DNA of 64,000 nucleotides from Cheiracanthium punctorium (taxonomy: Eukaryota; Arthropoda; Arachnida; Araneae; Cheiracanthiidae), in assembly GCA_038373885.1 (NCBI GenBank), contig JAWZYV010002555.1:62001-126000 (forward strand), in the 5' to 3' direction. The notes beneath the pieces were generated by a model. It made no database searches and was not told the DNA's origin. It saw only the letters and a program-made list of their open reading frames with translations. Shown here one piece after another: positions 23,191-34,610 of the stretch. Made by a program: the position numbers and the translations under genes. The first letter of the stretch is position 1. Every line of letters starts with the position of its first letter.

Positions 23191-25249
23191 CTTGTCAAAG
23201 CAATAAAAATATTTTTTCTTTCGTATATTCATACTGTCCTGGTTTTATTTATTTTTATGCACTTGTGATTTTTGTCATTTTTTCATTCATTTCTTTTTAA
23301 CTACTTGTTTAAATTTCAATATTCAGTTATTTCTAACTCAATGGTTAATTTCATGGCAAAGTGGATAAAATGTCATGCATGTCACAACAATTCTTTTTTT
23401 TTTTTTTTAAATAAGTTTTAGGTTATTTATAAACAAGATATTCATACGCGTCAACACACCAAAATTGGTGAAACATAACATCAGTTGTGAAATTAACCAA
23501 ATGCTTTTAAATCGATAAGGACCCACTTTTGGTAAATGAGGATTCAGAGATTAGGAATATGACACCCGATTCTACCATAGAATTTCGGGCATAAAAAGTA
23601 ATTGCCTGTCATAAAAGAAACTAGTTTAAAGTATAGTGCTAAATCCAATAGTTTAAAAATGCCCTGTGGTCAAACAGTTTGAAACACCATTTGGTGCTGG
23701 TTGATTTATTCCAGATGGTTTGTCTGAGGGAAGCTAAAATTCATTTTTGGGGAATTTAAAATGTAATGATATTGTAATGAAAGTTAGATTTATATATATG
23801 TTCCTTTTCTGATAGTTTTAAATATGATTTAAAAATTCACAATTACTGGTGGGAAAAGCAGTATAATATATAAAGATATGATTATCTTAGAGCTGTCATA
23901 AATTATGTTTTGAAATAAATTGTACTGAAAATGCACCCAGTATTTTAGAAGCTTGTTTCTTAACTGTTTAACATTTAGCAGTTTTGCTGTAAACCCAGCT
24001 AGTTTAACACTTTCAAATGTTGATCTCAAAAATGCTTAAATTTTAACCAATTTTCCTATCTCTGTTTCATTATTAATAAACTAGTTTTTCAAAAAATGCT
24101 TAAGATTAACAAAAAAGTGTAAATCTTCCTTAGTATTGATACATATTTAAAAAAAAGTATCAATTAACTCAGAATTAATGTATGCCGAGGGTGATTCATC
24201 ACCCTGGGCATATGCAAAAAACTTGAGAATGTGATGTAAGTGTTCGTCTATTTTAATGTTAAAAGGCTAATTTTTTAGTATTTCTCCTTGGGTATTTCTT
24301 TATTCATATCTGCAGTTATAAAATACATAAGTCCTTATTTTGATTTACTTTTATTAATTTATCGATTTTTTAAAATACATTTGAGAGTTTAAGAGATCAT
24401 CACACTAATTATGTGATTTAATAGGCGAATGGGTTTCTATTAGATTGATTTTGGACGACTGAATGAGAAAAGAATCTGCTTTTATTTTATTTTTTACATA
24501 TTTCAATTTTTAATAATTTTTAAAATAAAACATTTTTTTGAATGCAACTAAGCATAAAAGCATTCCCCCCTCTGTATATTTATGTATCCCAGTATCCCTC
24601 TTTTTTAAGTCCTTGAAAAACATTGTCTTGAAGTCATTGATTTTTTTTTCTTTTGAAATCTGTACAATCCCTGATACTATAAAAATATTTTGATTTGTAT
24701 CTCACAACTTGTGTTCCTATTTTTTTTTTTTTTTTTTTCCTTGTCAGGTTGGCAGTGTACATAAATAGATATTTTTCTTATTATTAGTTCACAAGTTTTA
24801 TAATTTCATCATGTGATTGTATTTCAAAAATGCTTACTCAAATACCCTTAATCATTGATAACTTGTTACTGTACATACATGATATTTCATGATTGTTCAT
24901 AAAAAATAGATAAATAAACAAAGTGTGATACAACAATTACAAAGCATTGGGATTGAATTTTGCCAAATAATAACTGTCCAGACTTCTTATATTATACATT
25001 AGTGTGTATATTTTGGTTGGTAGAGGTTTAAAAAGCAGCTATTGCATTTTTCTCATTGAGTGCTGATTTGGGATTTCGAAAAGATATTTGATATGATTTT
25101 GCCTTCAATATCCTATATGTGTTGATGACTGCAGTTGTATTTCATGACACTGAAAGGTAATACATTTATTATTCTACTGGAGTTTATATATTTTTAGAAA
25201 TGACTGTATTTTTAAAATCTGTGAAACTTGTAAATTATTTTTCTTCCAG
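23191..25249. other. Last FoxK intron, with a strong stem-loop
   Basis: A 14-bp stem with one mismatch and a 4-base loop lies at 24181-24212 (TATGCCGAGGGTGA, loop ttca, then the complement). T runs occur near 23394-23408 and 24720-24738. The acceptor CTTCCAG ends at 25249. No further exon seen. Confidence 0.5.
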
Positions 25250-25632
25250 ATAAACCAGTCAGTCAAACTCTGATTCCCAATACTAAGCCCAGAATTCTTC
25301 TGTGTGGCCAAAAGTTGCAATCTTCAGATTCCCAGCCGGCATCCCAGGCCACAGTAATTGTTCAAGCACCTCCATCAGGGGTGACTGGTTTTTCATCCAA
25401 TGTATTGACAGTTGTAACTCCATCAGTGGTGTCAGAAGAGAAAAATTCAAGTCTATATAGCAGCGCTTCATTCATTGCTCCCCAGCCACTTGCAGATGAT
25501 AGTTCTCAAGGTTTGGCTAAACCTTTTAAAAGAGTATTTACTGCCACTACTGAGCTTGAGAACTCTTCATCTGATAATAATGCTGAAAATAACATTGACA
25601 TTAAGAGGCCAAAGAGTGAACCCAATACATAA
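25250..25632 (+). CDS. FoxK: FoxK last coding exon
   Basis: The acceptor is TTCTTCCAG ending at 25249, and the stop TAA is at 25630-25632. The first two bases complete an Asp codon left by the previous exon. The product includes 'KPRILLCGQKLQSSDSQPA', 'VIVQAPPSGVTGFSSNVL' and, near the end, 'LAKPFKRVF' and 'DIKRPKSEPNT'. The basic 'KRPK' close to the C terminus could help nuclear localisation, but this is inference. With the three preceding exons it forms 304 sense codons without a stop. The C terminus is Ser/Thr-rich and probably disordered. The 3' UTR follows directly. Confidence 0.92.
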
Positions 25633-25881
25633 TTATTTGAAATATATGTCAGGAGTAAATTGAAACATTTAAGATGTAATTAAGTTGTGTATTGCATACG
25701 TATTAGCTGATTACTTTTATTGTGACCTTTAAAATGACTCATTTTTTCCCTCAAGGATATGACCTGTGTTTCTTATTTTGAAAAGAAGGTGTACATATGA
25801 TTGAAACTGAGCTTATGTTCCTTGAGAGCAAAGCTGCTTCTTGCAGTCAATTAAAAAGAAAAGAAAAAAGCTTATAATGAA

Positions 25882-25887
25882 AATAAA
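25882..25887 (+). promoter_or_regulatory. Candidate FoxK poly(A) signal
   Basis: AATAAA 250 bases after the FoxK stop codon, the first perfect hexamer downstream. A later AATAAA at 28638-28643 is an alternative. Confidence 0.3.
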
Positions 25888-26548
25888 TCTTTCACCTCTA
25901 ATATGGTGCACACAATGAATTAGTCATATTTCCTCATGATGTATAGATATTGTAAATGAATATGTAGCTTGCATTTCTAATACTTCGTATTCAGTTGTCA
26001 TGCATTTATAAAGGTGTATCAAAACCATTGTTTTATTCTTCTTGAATATTTCATTCCTGTATGTGATATGCATATATATATATAATTTTTTCTTTCTGCC
26101 TATCCTCTGTCTGTATTGTGCATTTGTTTTCATTATATTTTTGTTTTTATAAAACAGTCATTAATCATTGATCAGAGAGGTACTAATATAGGCCAGATTG
26201 TGAAGAGTTTTTAAAAAATATGTATACATTGTCTTTTTTTAAATCATCCTCTATACTAAAGGAATTGCAACAAATGACTTTCTGGCAAGAAATGTGTATT
26301 TCATTCATAAAGTTTAAAAGCTTGTTTTTTATGTTGTTGAGCGGAGAAAGGATGATAAAAAAAAACATCATGCAGTTAACCCTTTTGCTATTTTATTACT
26401 GACACAAAAAAAATTCAAATTAGTCTTTAATAAATCAATTAGAATGCAAACATTGATGATATGCTAAAAAAATAAATAAATAAACCGCCTAAGAGAGTAG
26501 GAATTAATGGGACATAATATGCCTCTTTAATGATTTTAGTCCATAGAG

Positions 26549-26685
26549 CAGTGATTCCCTACTTTTTTCCCATTGTAAACTCCAGAATAAATTGACAAAC
26601 CCCTTGTATAGTTGCTGTGTCATTATGTTCTAGTATATTATTTTCATGAACTCCCCAACTGCAAACCACTAGTTGGGAATCAGTG
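26549..26685. mobile_element. Small hAT-like MITE (137 bp)
   Basis: Left end CAGTGATTCCCTACT; right end reverse-complemented CACTGATTCCCAACT. The 8-base flanks CCATAGAG and TTATGGAG match at five positions, so the target duplication is only suggestive. It lies in the probable FoxK 3' UTR region. Confidence 0.5.
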
Positions 26686-26993
26686 TTATGGAGTGATTTG
26701 AAAATGCCCACTGGACACATATATTCCGATGGCAGTGAAAAGGTTAAGTCTCTATTTTAAAGAAGCCATCTTTTGTTTGATACAACGAACCTGTTCATTT
26801 CCATTATTACAAAGACACAATAACGGAGATCCCTACTCTCCCCAATGTTGCTCCCAGGCATTGACTTATGAATATCCCGCAAGCATTCAAAGAATGAAAT
26901 CTTCACAGTAGTGTCTTTGCAATGATGTTCGTAAACAGGTTAAAGAATGAAAGAAATCATTTCAATTGATATGCTTTGTATATATGTATATAT

Positions 26994-27021
26994 ATGTTTG
27001 TGTGTGTGTGTGTGTGCGCGT
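26994..27021. repeat. (TG)n microsatellite
   Basis: About nine TG units followed by CGCG. Confidence 0.9.
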
Positions 27022-29481
27022 AGAAGAGCATGTGTAAATTTTATTAATGCACATGCCTGCAACTTGAGAAAGATAATTTATTATGGTTATGTGTTCACCC
27101 AACCTCAAATGGGAATGTAGCAGATTCAAACAACACTTATTAAGTGTATCGGTTTATTAATTTTTATGTTGAAATTAAGAAACAGTTACTATTTTTTATG
27201 CAGATTCTGTCAAAATTAAATACATTTCAAATGCATTTTATTGCTAGATTCTGTATTTTTGGTTTATTTGCAAGTAGTAATTATAAACAGCAAAAGCAAA
27301 TTGGCTGTTTTTCTTCCCCCCCCCCCCAATGATTGTATTGCAGTATTTCAAAAGTGAATGCTAAAGTGGGATCATTTTGTAGAACACTTAATTAAAAAAA
27401 AAAAATCATTTTTATCATGGTAAAATAATTCATATTAAATTGCTATGAAGCCTGAATACTGAATTGTAGAATTTTAAAATCCAGGTTGACTGCAATGAAT
27501 TATCTCAGGTTATTGATGCTTAAGAGAAATTCTCTAGCAGTCATAGAAATTTTTTGCGGCTGAAAAAGTGCTAATTTTTCTTATTAATAAATATTGTCAT
27601 AGGACTTCTCTTTAATGTGTATTGCAGAGATTGATAAGGATATTTAATCTGACTGACATCTTATCATATGTTGTTTTCTATGCTTCTGCACTTTCATTCC
27701 TTGATTCTTTTTAATTTTATATTACAGTAAAATATTTTCATAAATTCTCATAACATTTTAAAATTTTCATTCATTTTAGTCATTTTGCTTTTCATTTTAA
27801 TTCTTAATTTAAGTTGTCTCTGTGAAGGGTAAGAAAGAAAAATCAGTTTATTTTACTAAATAGGACTTTCAAGAATATTGTAATTTACATATTTAAAATA
27901 TCCTCCTCCTCCCCCCTCCCCAGGGAAAAAAACAAAAACAACCTTTCTGTGCTAGAGTTAGGTTTATGAGAGGGATAAATAACAATTTACAAAACTTTAG
28001 TAGATATGATTAAAAGAAAAATTCTTTTTGTGGTAAAAATAGTATGTAATTTATATTTGTTATAATTACAGAAATTTAAAGTTGAACAGTGATAAAAAAT
28101 AAAATGCTTGCTTTGTTAAACAATTATTAATTGAAAAAAGAAAAAGATATACTTTATTTACAGAGAAAAAGTGATATCCATGAGTGATTATTCTTTTCAC
28201 ATTTCTTCATTCAAGTCTTCATAATTTAGTTACGAATTACATAGGTTTCTACATTAATTTTTCTTAAACAAAAAGTTTTATATGCTCATATTGCAGTTTT
28301 TATTTTTACTTCTCAAAATTGTATAAAGATTTTTGAAAAGCACTTTAATTTACACCAGTGGATGAAACCTAGAAAAAGAGCTAGACTTTTCTTTTGTATG
28401 TAACAGCTATAGAAGTAGAAAAATAATTGTGCTAAAAGTGTAACAAACATAAGGTTGCAGAATTATAAAAAATGCGATCTAGGACTGTTTTAATGTGGAA
28501 CTGGCACCCCTGTAGCATGCATAGTTATGGACTGCATTAGCATTAGTTATATACTGCTCCTTTATTTACATTATTCTGTTGATATGTAAACTTCTAAATG
28601 TACATTTTTCTTGTACTGTAAAAAAAAAAAAAAGCAAAATAAACCGAATTTATTGTTTATATGTTGTCATATCCCATTTATTTTGAATGTAAAACTAATG
28701 ACGTGCTCAGATCAATGTTCAGAAAATCATCTTTGCTAAAATTTGAAAATAAGAGTCAGATTAATTCTTAGAAATAAAAATTTTGTTGGACTATTTTTGA
28801 TATAATGGGGAATCGGATGGATGATTGGAGTTAATATCTGTGAAAATCTTACATTTTTATTTAAAAAAAGAAAAAGATGAAATCCTTTTAGTATGCGTTT
28901 GATCTTTGTATTAATACCTCAAGCTTTCTTTTTTTCTTATCTGCAATTTATTTTATATAAATATTTTTATAAAAATTTGAAATTCATGAAATTCCTGTGC
29001 GGTAGACTTTGTATTAGGTAAAAAAACTACTGTTATAAGGAAAAGCTGGTTGTGACTTTAGTTTAAGAAATTAATTAGTGAAGTGAAAATAAAATTTAGT
29101 TGCATTCTGCCTGGTTGGCTCAGCAAAATTTCTTACAATGTTTATAACTATACATGCATATTATTTGATAAGGTCTTGTAAATGTGTAGTAAAAGTTCAA
29201 TTGCCAAAATTTTTGTAATTGCAAACTTGTTATGAATGAAGTTATATTACGAAATCTGTTTATCAGAATGCAATGATATGCCCTGAAACTAGTGTGTACC
29301 AGTTATGACCAAACAATTAGATTTGAATTGAATTTAATCATTTAAATATAACCTTTTTCTTGTTGTTTGTTTCAGCAAAATGACCTGTGATTTGAACAAA
29401 TAGTTTTTTTTTTTTTTCCCATGGGTTATTTAACTTAATATTCTGAAGAGGTTTGAAAGTAAGGTTTTAAGTGCAACATTA

Positions 29482-29513
29482 TCATGTGAGAGTTAACTTA
29501 AACTCTCACATGA
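29482..29513. repeat. Perfect 13-bp stem-loop
   Basis: TCATGTGAGAGTT (29482-29494) and its exact complement (29501-29513) are separated by 6 bases. Confidence 0.85.
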
Positions 29514-29701
29514 CGCAAAATTATTAAGAGACAGTGAACACGCTTACATTTTGAAATGCAATTATACTGTCGTACGATTACAGTCACATGCAGATTTTAA
29601 GATTAATTTAATGATTTACATTATTGATTATACTGCTGTGTTGAGCCAAAACACAAAGCATGTTTCTAAAGAATATGTTGCAATGGTTGTGTACAAATTA
29701 A

Positions 29702-31715
29702 TCTTATATAATAAAATCCGAGAGTAAACATTGTATGTAGCTATGTATGTAGGTAGGCAAGTTTGTGACCACCGATCTTTTTGCGCGCGTCTCTGGATCG
29801 CATTGCGCCGAGACGGTGGGTTGCAGACCTACCAAATTTTGCATACGGCTTCACTAGGACAGATCCTAACACGCCTCGAAGCGATTTTTTCTAAATTCGA
29901 ATTAGAAAATGTTTTATTTTATGTTTTGTCCTATTTTTAGCGATTTTTCTCGCTTAATACGTAATAACGCCGGTAATTACACTCGCAAGAAAACGAAATT
30001 TACATAATTGGATAGAGGAGAAAATTTTCTTTTAAAAATTGTTTGTTCGGACTGTGTAACATAATTTTCAGATTTTTGGGAATTTTTTAAATAAAATTAA
30101 ATTTGACGCTGACTTTCGTAAAATATTTTTAAAATTGCTGCATCTTGAATTCTATCCGTCATAACTTTTTTATATTTTGTCAAATGACGGAGCATACATT
30201 TCGCCCTCTTTTAAAAGAAAAACCAGAGGAAAATATAAATTAGGAGATTTTTTACGAATTTTTAAATAAAGAATTATTCTCATTTCAGTAGCAGCAGCTT
30301 AAAATTTTCAGTATGATATCCTGCGGTTTGGTTGTCTTGGAGACAGTAACAATGATTAAAATTGCCAGTTGAAAAAAAAATAAATAAAATTACTTTAAAA
30401 TAACTGAGTTATCGCATGTGAGAAGTGCGTGATGATGATTTCATAAGTTTAAAACCTCTTTCGAAACTCAATCAGAATTACTGACTCACAAGCAAAACAT
30501 ACGCCACGCATGAAATAATTCTATATTTTACTTTACGTTGCCAGATAAATAATTGAATGCTGTTTTTTCACCAGTGAATTATCCAGCATTATTTTCGATT
30601 GAGATTTTACACGGGTCACGTTTTCGAATAGCAGGAAATATATTGCGGTATTAAACACGGCCTGATTATTACCAACAGGGGGCCCCGGGCATTGATGAAC
30701 TTTGTCCCCCCCATGTATGAAATTTGTTTTATTTTTCATAAATTTTTTTGTAAAAAAAGAACAACATTTGAAATTGGGGGCCATTTCGCCCCTGGGCAAA
30801 GTCCCGATTTGCCCGTGCGATAATAGGGCCCTGGTGCTAAATACACCAATTTGACAAGAGCTATGCGTAAAAATTTATGGAGAGCTGATTTAGTGGCAAG
30901 CATAAACTGAAATATAATTATCGTTTATGCTAATGCGTAAATTGCAAAGAATTACCAAAGAGTATAAGCCTACATTCGTGGCAAATATCTAAACCGTTTC
31001 TTTAAATTAAGCATTAACGGTTGCAAAACGACAGTATTTTGTATTGGTATCAGTAAAAGATAGTAAAAGTAATAGTAAGTAGATATGATAAGGCAATATT
31101 GATCAAAGCACAATATACTGCATTAATAAATATTTAGTGAAACTAAGTCTTATTTTTCAACAGCCGTATTACATCACAGCTACCAAAACATTAAGTAATT
31201 TTACGTCGCGTTAATATATTCAGCGGTAGTTTCAACAGAAAAGACTGTAATAGAACTTTTTTTTTTTTTCTTCTGTTTTGTCACAAGTAGTTATGATCAC
31301 ATTTTAGGAAAATGTTCTACTGTTGCCTTGCGAAGAGCGGGTACACAACTATTTAATTTTAAAATAAAACGGTTCTCCACATCATGTAGTATCTAAGGTA
31401 TTAATGGCATAACTTAAATCTAAAAAAGAGTATGATGCAGAAATGAGACACTTTGAAAATTAGGAATTTTCACTGCAAACCGTCACGCTTTTCTTTTCTG
31501 ATCATGACACCGACATAGTTTTTTGCATCATAATATTAACAATGGTCACTGGTCAGTACGTATACTAACTTTACGAATATGTAATAAGTAACTTTACGCG
31601 AAGAGTCAAATCATTTTGCTTATTTTTAGATTCCAAATCTCTGGAATCAATTCGAACTATACATGTAAGAAAAAGTTTCGTTCCCTACCGTGCGGAGAAC
31701 GGGTACGCAGCTAGT
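29702..31715 (+). mobile_element. Helitron-like (Helentron-type) non-autonomous element
   Basis: The left end reads TCTTATATAATAAAA. The right end, about 31688-31715, forms a short hairpin (CCGT...ACGG) and closes with a GGGTACGCAGCTAGT terminus. No target duplication is seen, as expected for this group. A second copy at 46496-47563 shares the left end, the CTAGT end and an internal block with 'CTCGAAGCGATTTTTTC' (29875-29892 and 46629-46646). A related terminus, 'cgaagagcgggtaca', at about 31330 may mark an older copy inside. No Rep/helicase frame is present. Assignment rests on end structure and the paired copy. Confidence 0.55.
30660..30834. repeat. Interspersed repeat, copy 2 (partner at 12418-12587)
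   Basis: Shares several blocks with 12418-12587 and lies inside the Helitron-like element, so either it inserted there or the Helitron captured it. The borders are GC-rich and loosely inverted. Confidence 0.6.
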
Positions 31716-32011
31716 ATATACATATTTACTGATTGATATTCAGGCACTTGTGAATCCCAAATCATTTTTCTCTTAAATTACTCAAACTTTTAAGCAATTA
31801 AGAATCTGAGTAACAAAAGCTGACATCCAAGGTGCTTACTGATGAAAAAGTAAAAAAATAGGAATTAATATAAAAGCATACATTTGTTAATAGGATTTTA
31901 TTTTTGACCTATATAACCTATATGCTAGTGCAGTCTCGATATACGAAGTAGCTACTGAATTACTTTTATTTTAATATTTAAAAATTTTCTTAAAGGGCTT
32001 CTGTTTTTGTA

Positions 32012-32622
32012 TTAGGTTGTAACGAAAGTTTCCCCGCCACCACAAATTTCGTCTGCAAACAGTGCACGTTGGTGTATTTGCTCATATTTTGTGAAACAAT
32101 CTTTGTCATTTGAAAGAAAGAGAATTGCTTTAGAATACTGTGTTGTTAAAAAAATATTAAGTACAATGTGTCTGAAATGAAACTATCACGTTACTGGATT
32201 AGAACCATCATTTACTTCCAGTTCTATTGCAAGAAGTATGCTACAGAATGTCAAAAAATTATGTGTGTAATTTAGATTTTACTGACGTATCATATGACAC
32301 TGTGAAGGTTTGGTACTAAAAGTTAAAAAACAGGGCCTATGACATTCAAGGAGCGGAACGTTCTGACCGGCCTACTGATGTTGAGGAGGGCCACCTGTCA
32401 GAACTTGTGGAAGAAGATTAGTATTTAACCACTTGAGAGCTAGCTAAAGAATTAGACACTAATGCCATGCCCATTAGTCATGCTTTGCATTACATAAACT
32501 TAGATTTAAGACACACTATACAAATTAAATATACAATTAAACTTAGATGTACAAGCTCAATCATTGGGTGCCGCATTAGCTGACTCAAGCAGACTTGGCG
32601 GAGAACTTTCGTTACAACCTGA
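32012..32622 (+). mobile_element. Internally deleted mariner (family with TIR T(T/C)AGGTTGTAACGAAAG)
   Basis: The left end TTAGGTTGTAACGAAAG follows a TA at 32010-32011; the right end is the inverted match, ending at 32622 and followed by TA. Inside are remains of the N-terminal half of a mariner transposase, best read by comparison with the second copy at 48710-49296, which shares the same layout. The catalytic half has been lost by deletion between the N-terminal domain and the right TIR. Stops throughout. Confidence 0.85.
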
Positions 32623-32624
32623 TA

Positions 32625-34175
32625 TATTTTATCTTTCTTTTATTAACTATAAAAATAATGCCAATTTTAAAACTCTTGATTTTTATTTTGGTTGTCATAA
32701 CTATTTCTAAATAGTGTTATTTCTAAAAATAAATTATACTTTAAAGAAACTAAGAGAACACCCTTTTATAGCAATATGAATTAAAATGTAAAAAATATCA
32801 AAGATTTGGTTCAACAATATGGTATTGCTCAACTTTTAAAATTAATCTTAAAATAAAATAAAGTGATTGACTAAAAAATTTAGTTTAATGTTTCAAGAAA
32901 AGTGTGGGGTTCTATGATATTAGACATCTTAAATTTTTTTAATTGTGAATTATTAGTAAAGACTGTCATTATGGAAATAAAAATAAGAGGGGCACTCCAT
33001 GTTTTTTTAACATTAAGCTTTACTCAATAAGTTAATTTTTATCTAATTGTGTTACATCATATTTCTCTCAACCAAAATCTTAATATTTAAAGTATTATTA
33101 TTATTTTACTTTTTAATTTGTATAGTGTGTCTTTTTTTATTTTTGACTAATTTCTTTTTATATTTTTTTTTTTAGTCTGAAAACAAAGTTGAACAACAAA
33201 AAAAAAAAAAAAAAGCTTTGTATATCACTGCTAATGTAATTTAAGGAGACCTTGTATAAGAACTTTAAATTTTATTCCCATCCTTTGAATTAAGATTAAT
33301 CTGTTGTATCCTTATTCTGCTGTGCTTAAAATGGACGAATGTCTCTAAACTGCCATATGCTGTAATGCACTAGAATTCTCTTGAGCACTCACTCATGTAG
33401 AAGAACTAAAAATGCTGCATACACTATTTTTTTATTTACAGCCTTATTTTGTAATCCTTAACATTATATATCAATTTTATTTTGTTTGAAATAGATGGAT
33501 GTCCCTAAAATAGGCAACGACTCTTCATAGAGTGTAATCTTTTAAAATATTTTTGGGTACTCCTGTAAAAGAATTATAAATGCTATGTACATCATTTTCA
33601 ATAATGTATGTGGTAGTGATAGGAATAATTGTATAAATTATGTCATAATCGATGCATATTTGCAGTAATTAGAGCATGGATGGACGGAGTGTCACCAATT
33701 AGTCTTGCAAGTGTGTGGTGGGCTGCATTTATTTGTGTGTAAGTTATCCTAGTTGCTAAGTAATCATTTAGGTTTTATATTGCTTCTTTTTAAGTTTGTC
33801 ATTAATTTTTTTCCTGACTAAATAGACAGCTTAATATTACAGCTTAAATATTTAAAACTATTTGAATAACCTTAAAATAGTTGCTTGTAGATGTATTTTT
33901 GTCAGTAAAATCAATTTTATATTGTGGCATAATAACTGCAGACTACAGTCACTGTCTATTGTTAATTACTGTAGTATTACTTTAATTTGCTTGTATCTAA
34001 AAAAAAATTAATAGTACCCTCTTCCTGATTTAATGTATCAGGATAATAATGAAATTAGTTGTTTTAAAACTGTAAATGGCTGTATAAATTTTGTGGAAAG
34101 TCCTCAATTTTAAAGTTGCTATAATTTAGTATATTTGTTGTTAGGGTAATACTATATAAAAATCAAGAATTAAAA
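32625..34175. other. Intergenic, no gene seen
   Basis: AT-rich with a poly-A run at about 33202-33217. No recognisable frame or repeat ends. Confidence 0.4.
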
Positions 34176-34610
34176 ATGGTTTCTGTTCTTAGGCAAGTTG
34201 GAGTGTACAGGCTGATTAATTTTATTTTTTACCAACTATGCGAAAAATTCCAGAGCTGGGAATCGAACCCAGGACTGCCGCATAACGTGCGGGTGCTCTA
34301 CCACTGAGCTACTCTGGGACGATTCCCAGATGAAATTTCTTGCATTAGAGCCGTTGTCATTTATCATCTTCCTCTGCAAACCACAGATAGAACAGATGAA
34401 ACAATTAATTCGCGACAACTCCATTACGCCGCGGATATTATACATTTTTATAAAGTGATTTCCAGTGATTTTTTATAAGTCGATTCCCAGCTCTGGAATT
34501 TTTCGCATAATTGGTAAAAAATAAAATTAATCAGCCTGTACACTCCAACTTGCCTAATAACTTGAAAGGTTGATGGAATCACTTTCTAAAAATGTATGGT
34601 TTCTGTTCTT
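34176..34610. repeat. Fold-back SINE unit with 15-bp target duplication
   Basis: ATGGTTTCTGTTCTT occurs directly at 34176-34190 and 34596-34610. Between them, 34191-34266 and 34480-34555 are 76-bp inverted copies with one mismatch. Each arm carries the 3' part of a tRNA-like sequence followed by the same AT-rich SINE tail. The left half also contains the complete tRNA-like head on the - strand (34249-34319). So two SINE copies lie head to head, one truncated at its B box, apparently inserted as one unit. Confidence 0.8.
34249..34319 (-). tRNA. tRNA-like SINE head (probably not a working tRNA)
   Basis: On the - strand the sequence starts TCCCAGAGTAGCTCAGTGG, which includes a good A box (TAGCTCAGTGG), and contains the B box GGTTCGATTCC near the 3' end. 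The anticodon stem (CCGC/GCGG) closes a loop reading ACGTTAT. Position 33 would be C rather than U, and the acceptor stem needs a bulged C, so a functional tRNA is unlikely. The attached AT-rich tail and the fold-back copy argue for a tRNA-derived SINE with an internal RNA polymerase III promoter. Confidence 0.6.

Larger units (their letters stand above)
25633..29701 (+). other. FoxK 3' UTR and downstream DNA, end undecided
   Basis: No coding exon is seen. Possible poly(A) signals AATAAA lie at 25882-25887, close to the stop, and 28638-28643; others occur between. Only transcript data can decide the end. The stretch holds a small MITE, a TG repeat and a perfect stem-loop, listed separately, and is otherwise free of transposon relics, unlike the introns. 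Confidence 0.45.

Noticed and set aside
34249..34319. A genuine tRNA gene
   Set aside because: A and B boxes are good, but base 33 is not U, the acceptor stem needs a bulge, and the sequence is joined to a SINE tail in fold-back form.
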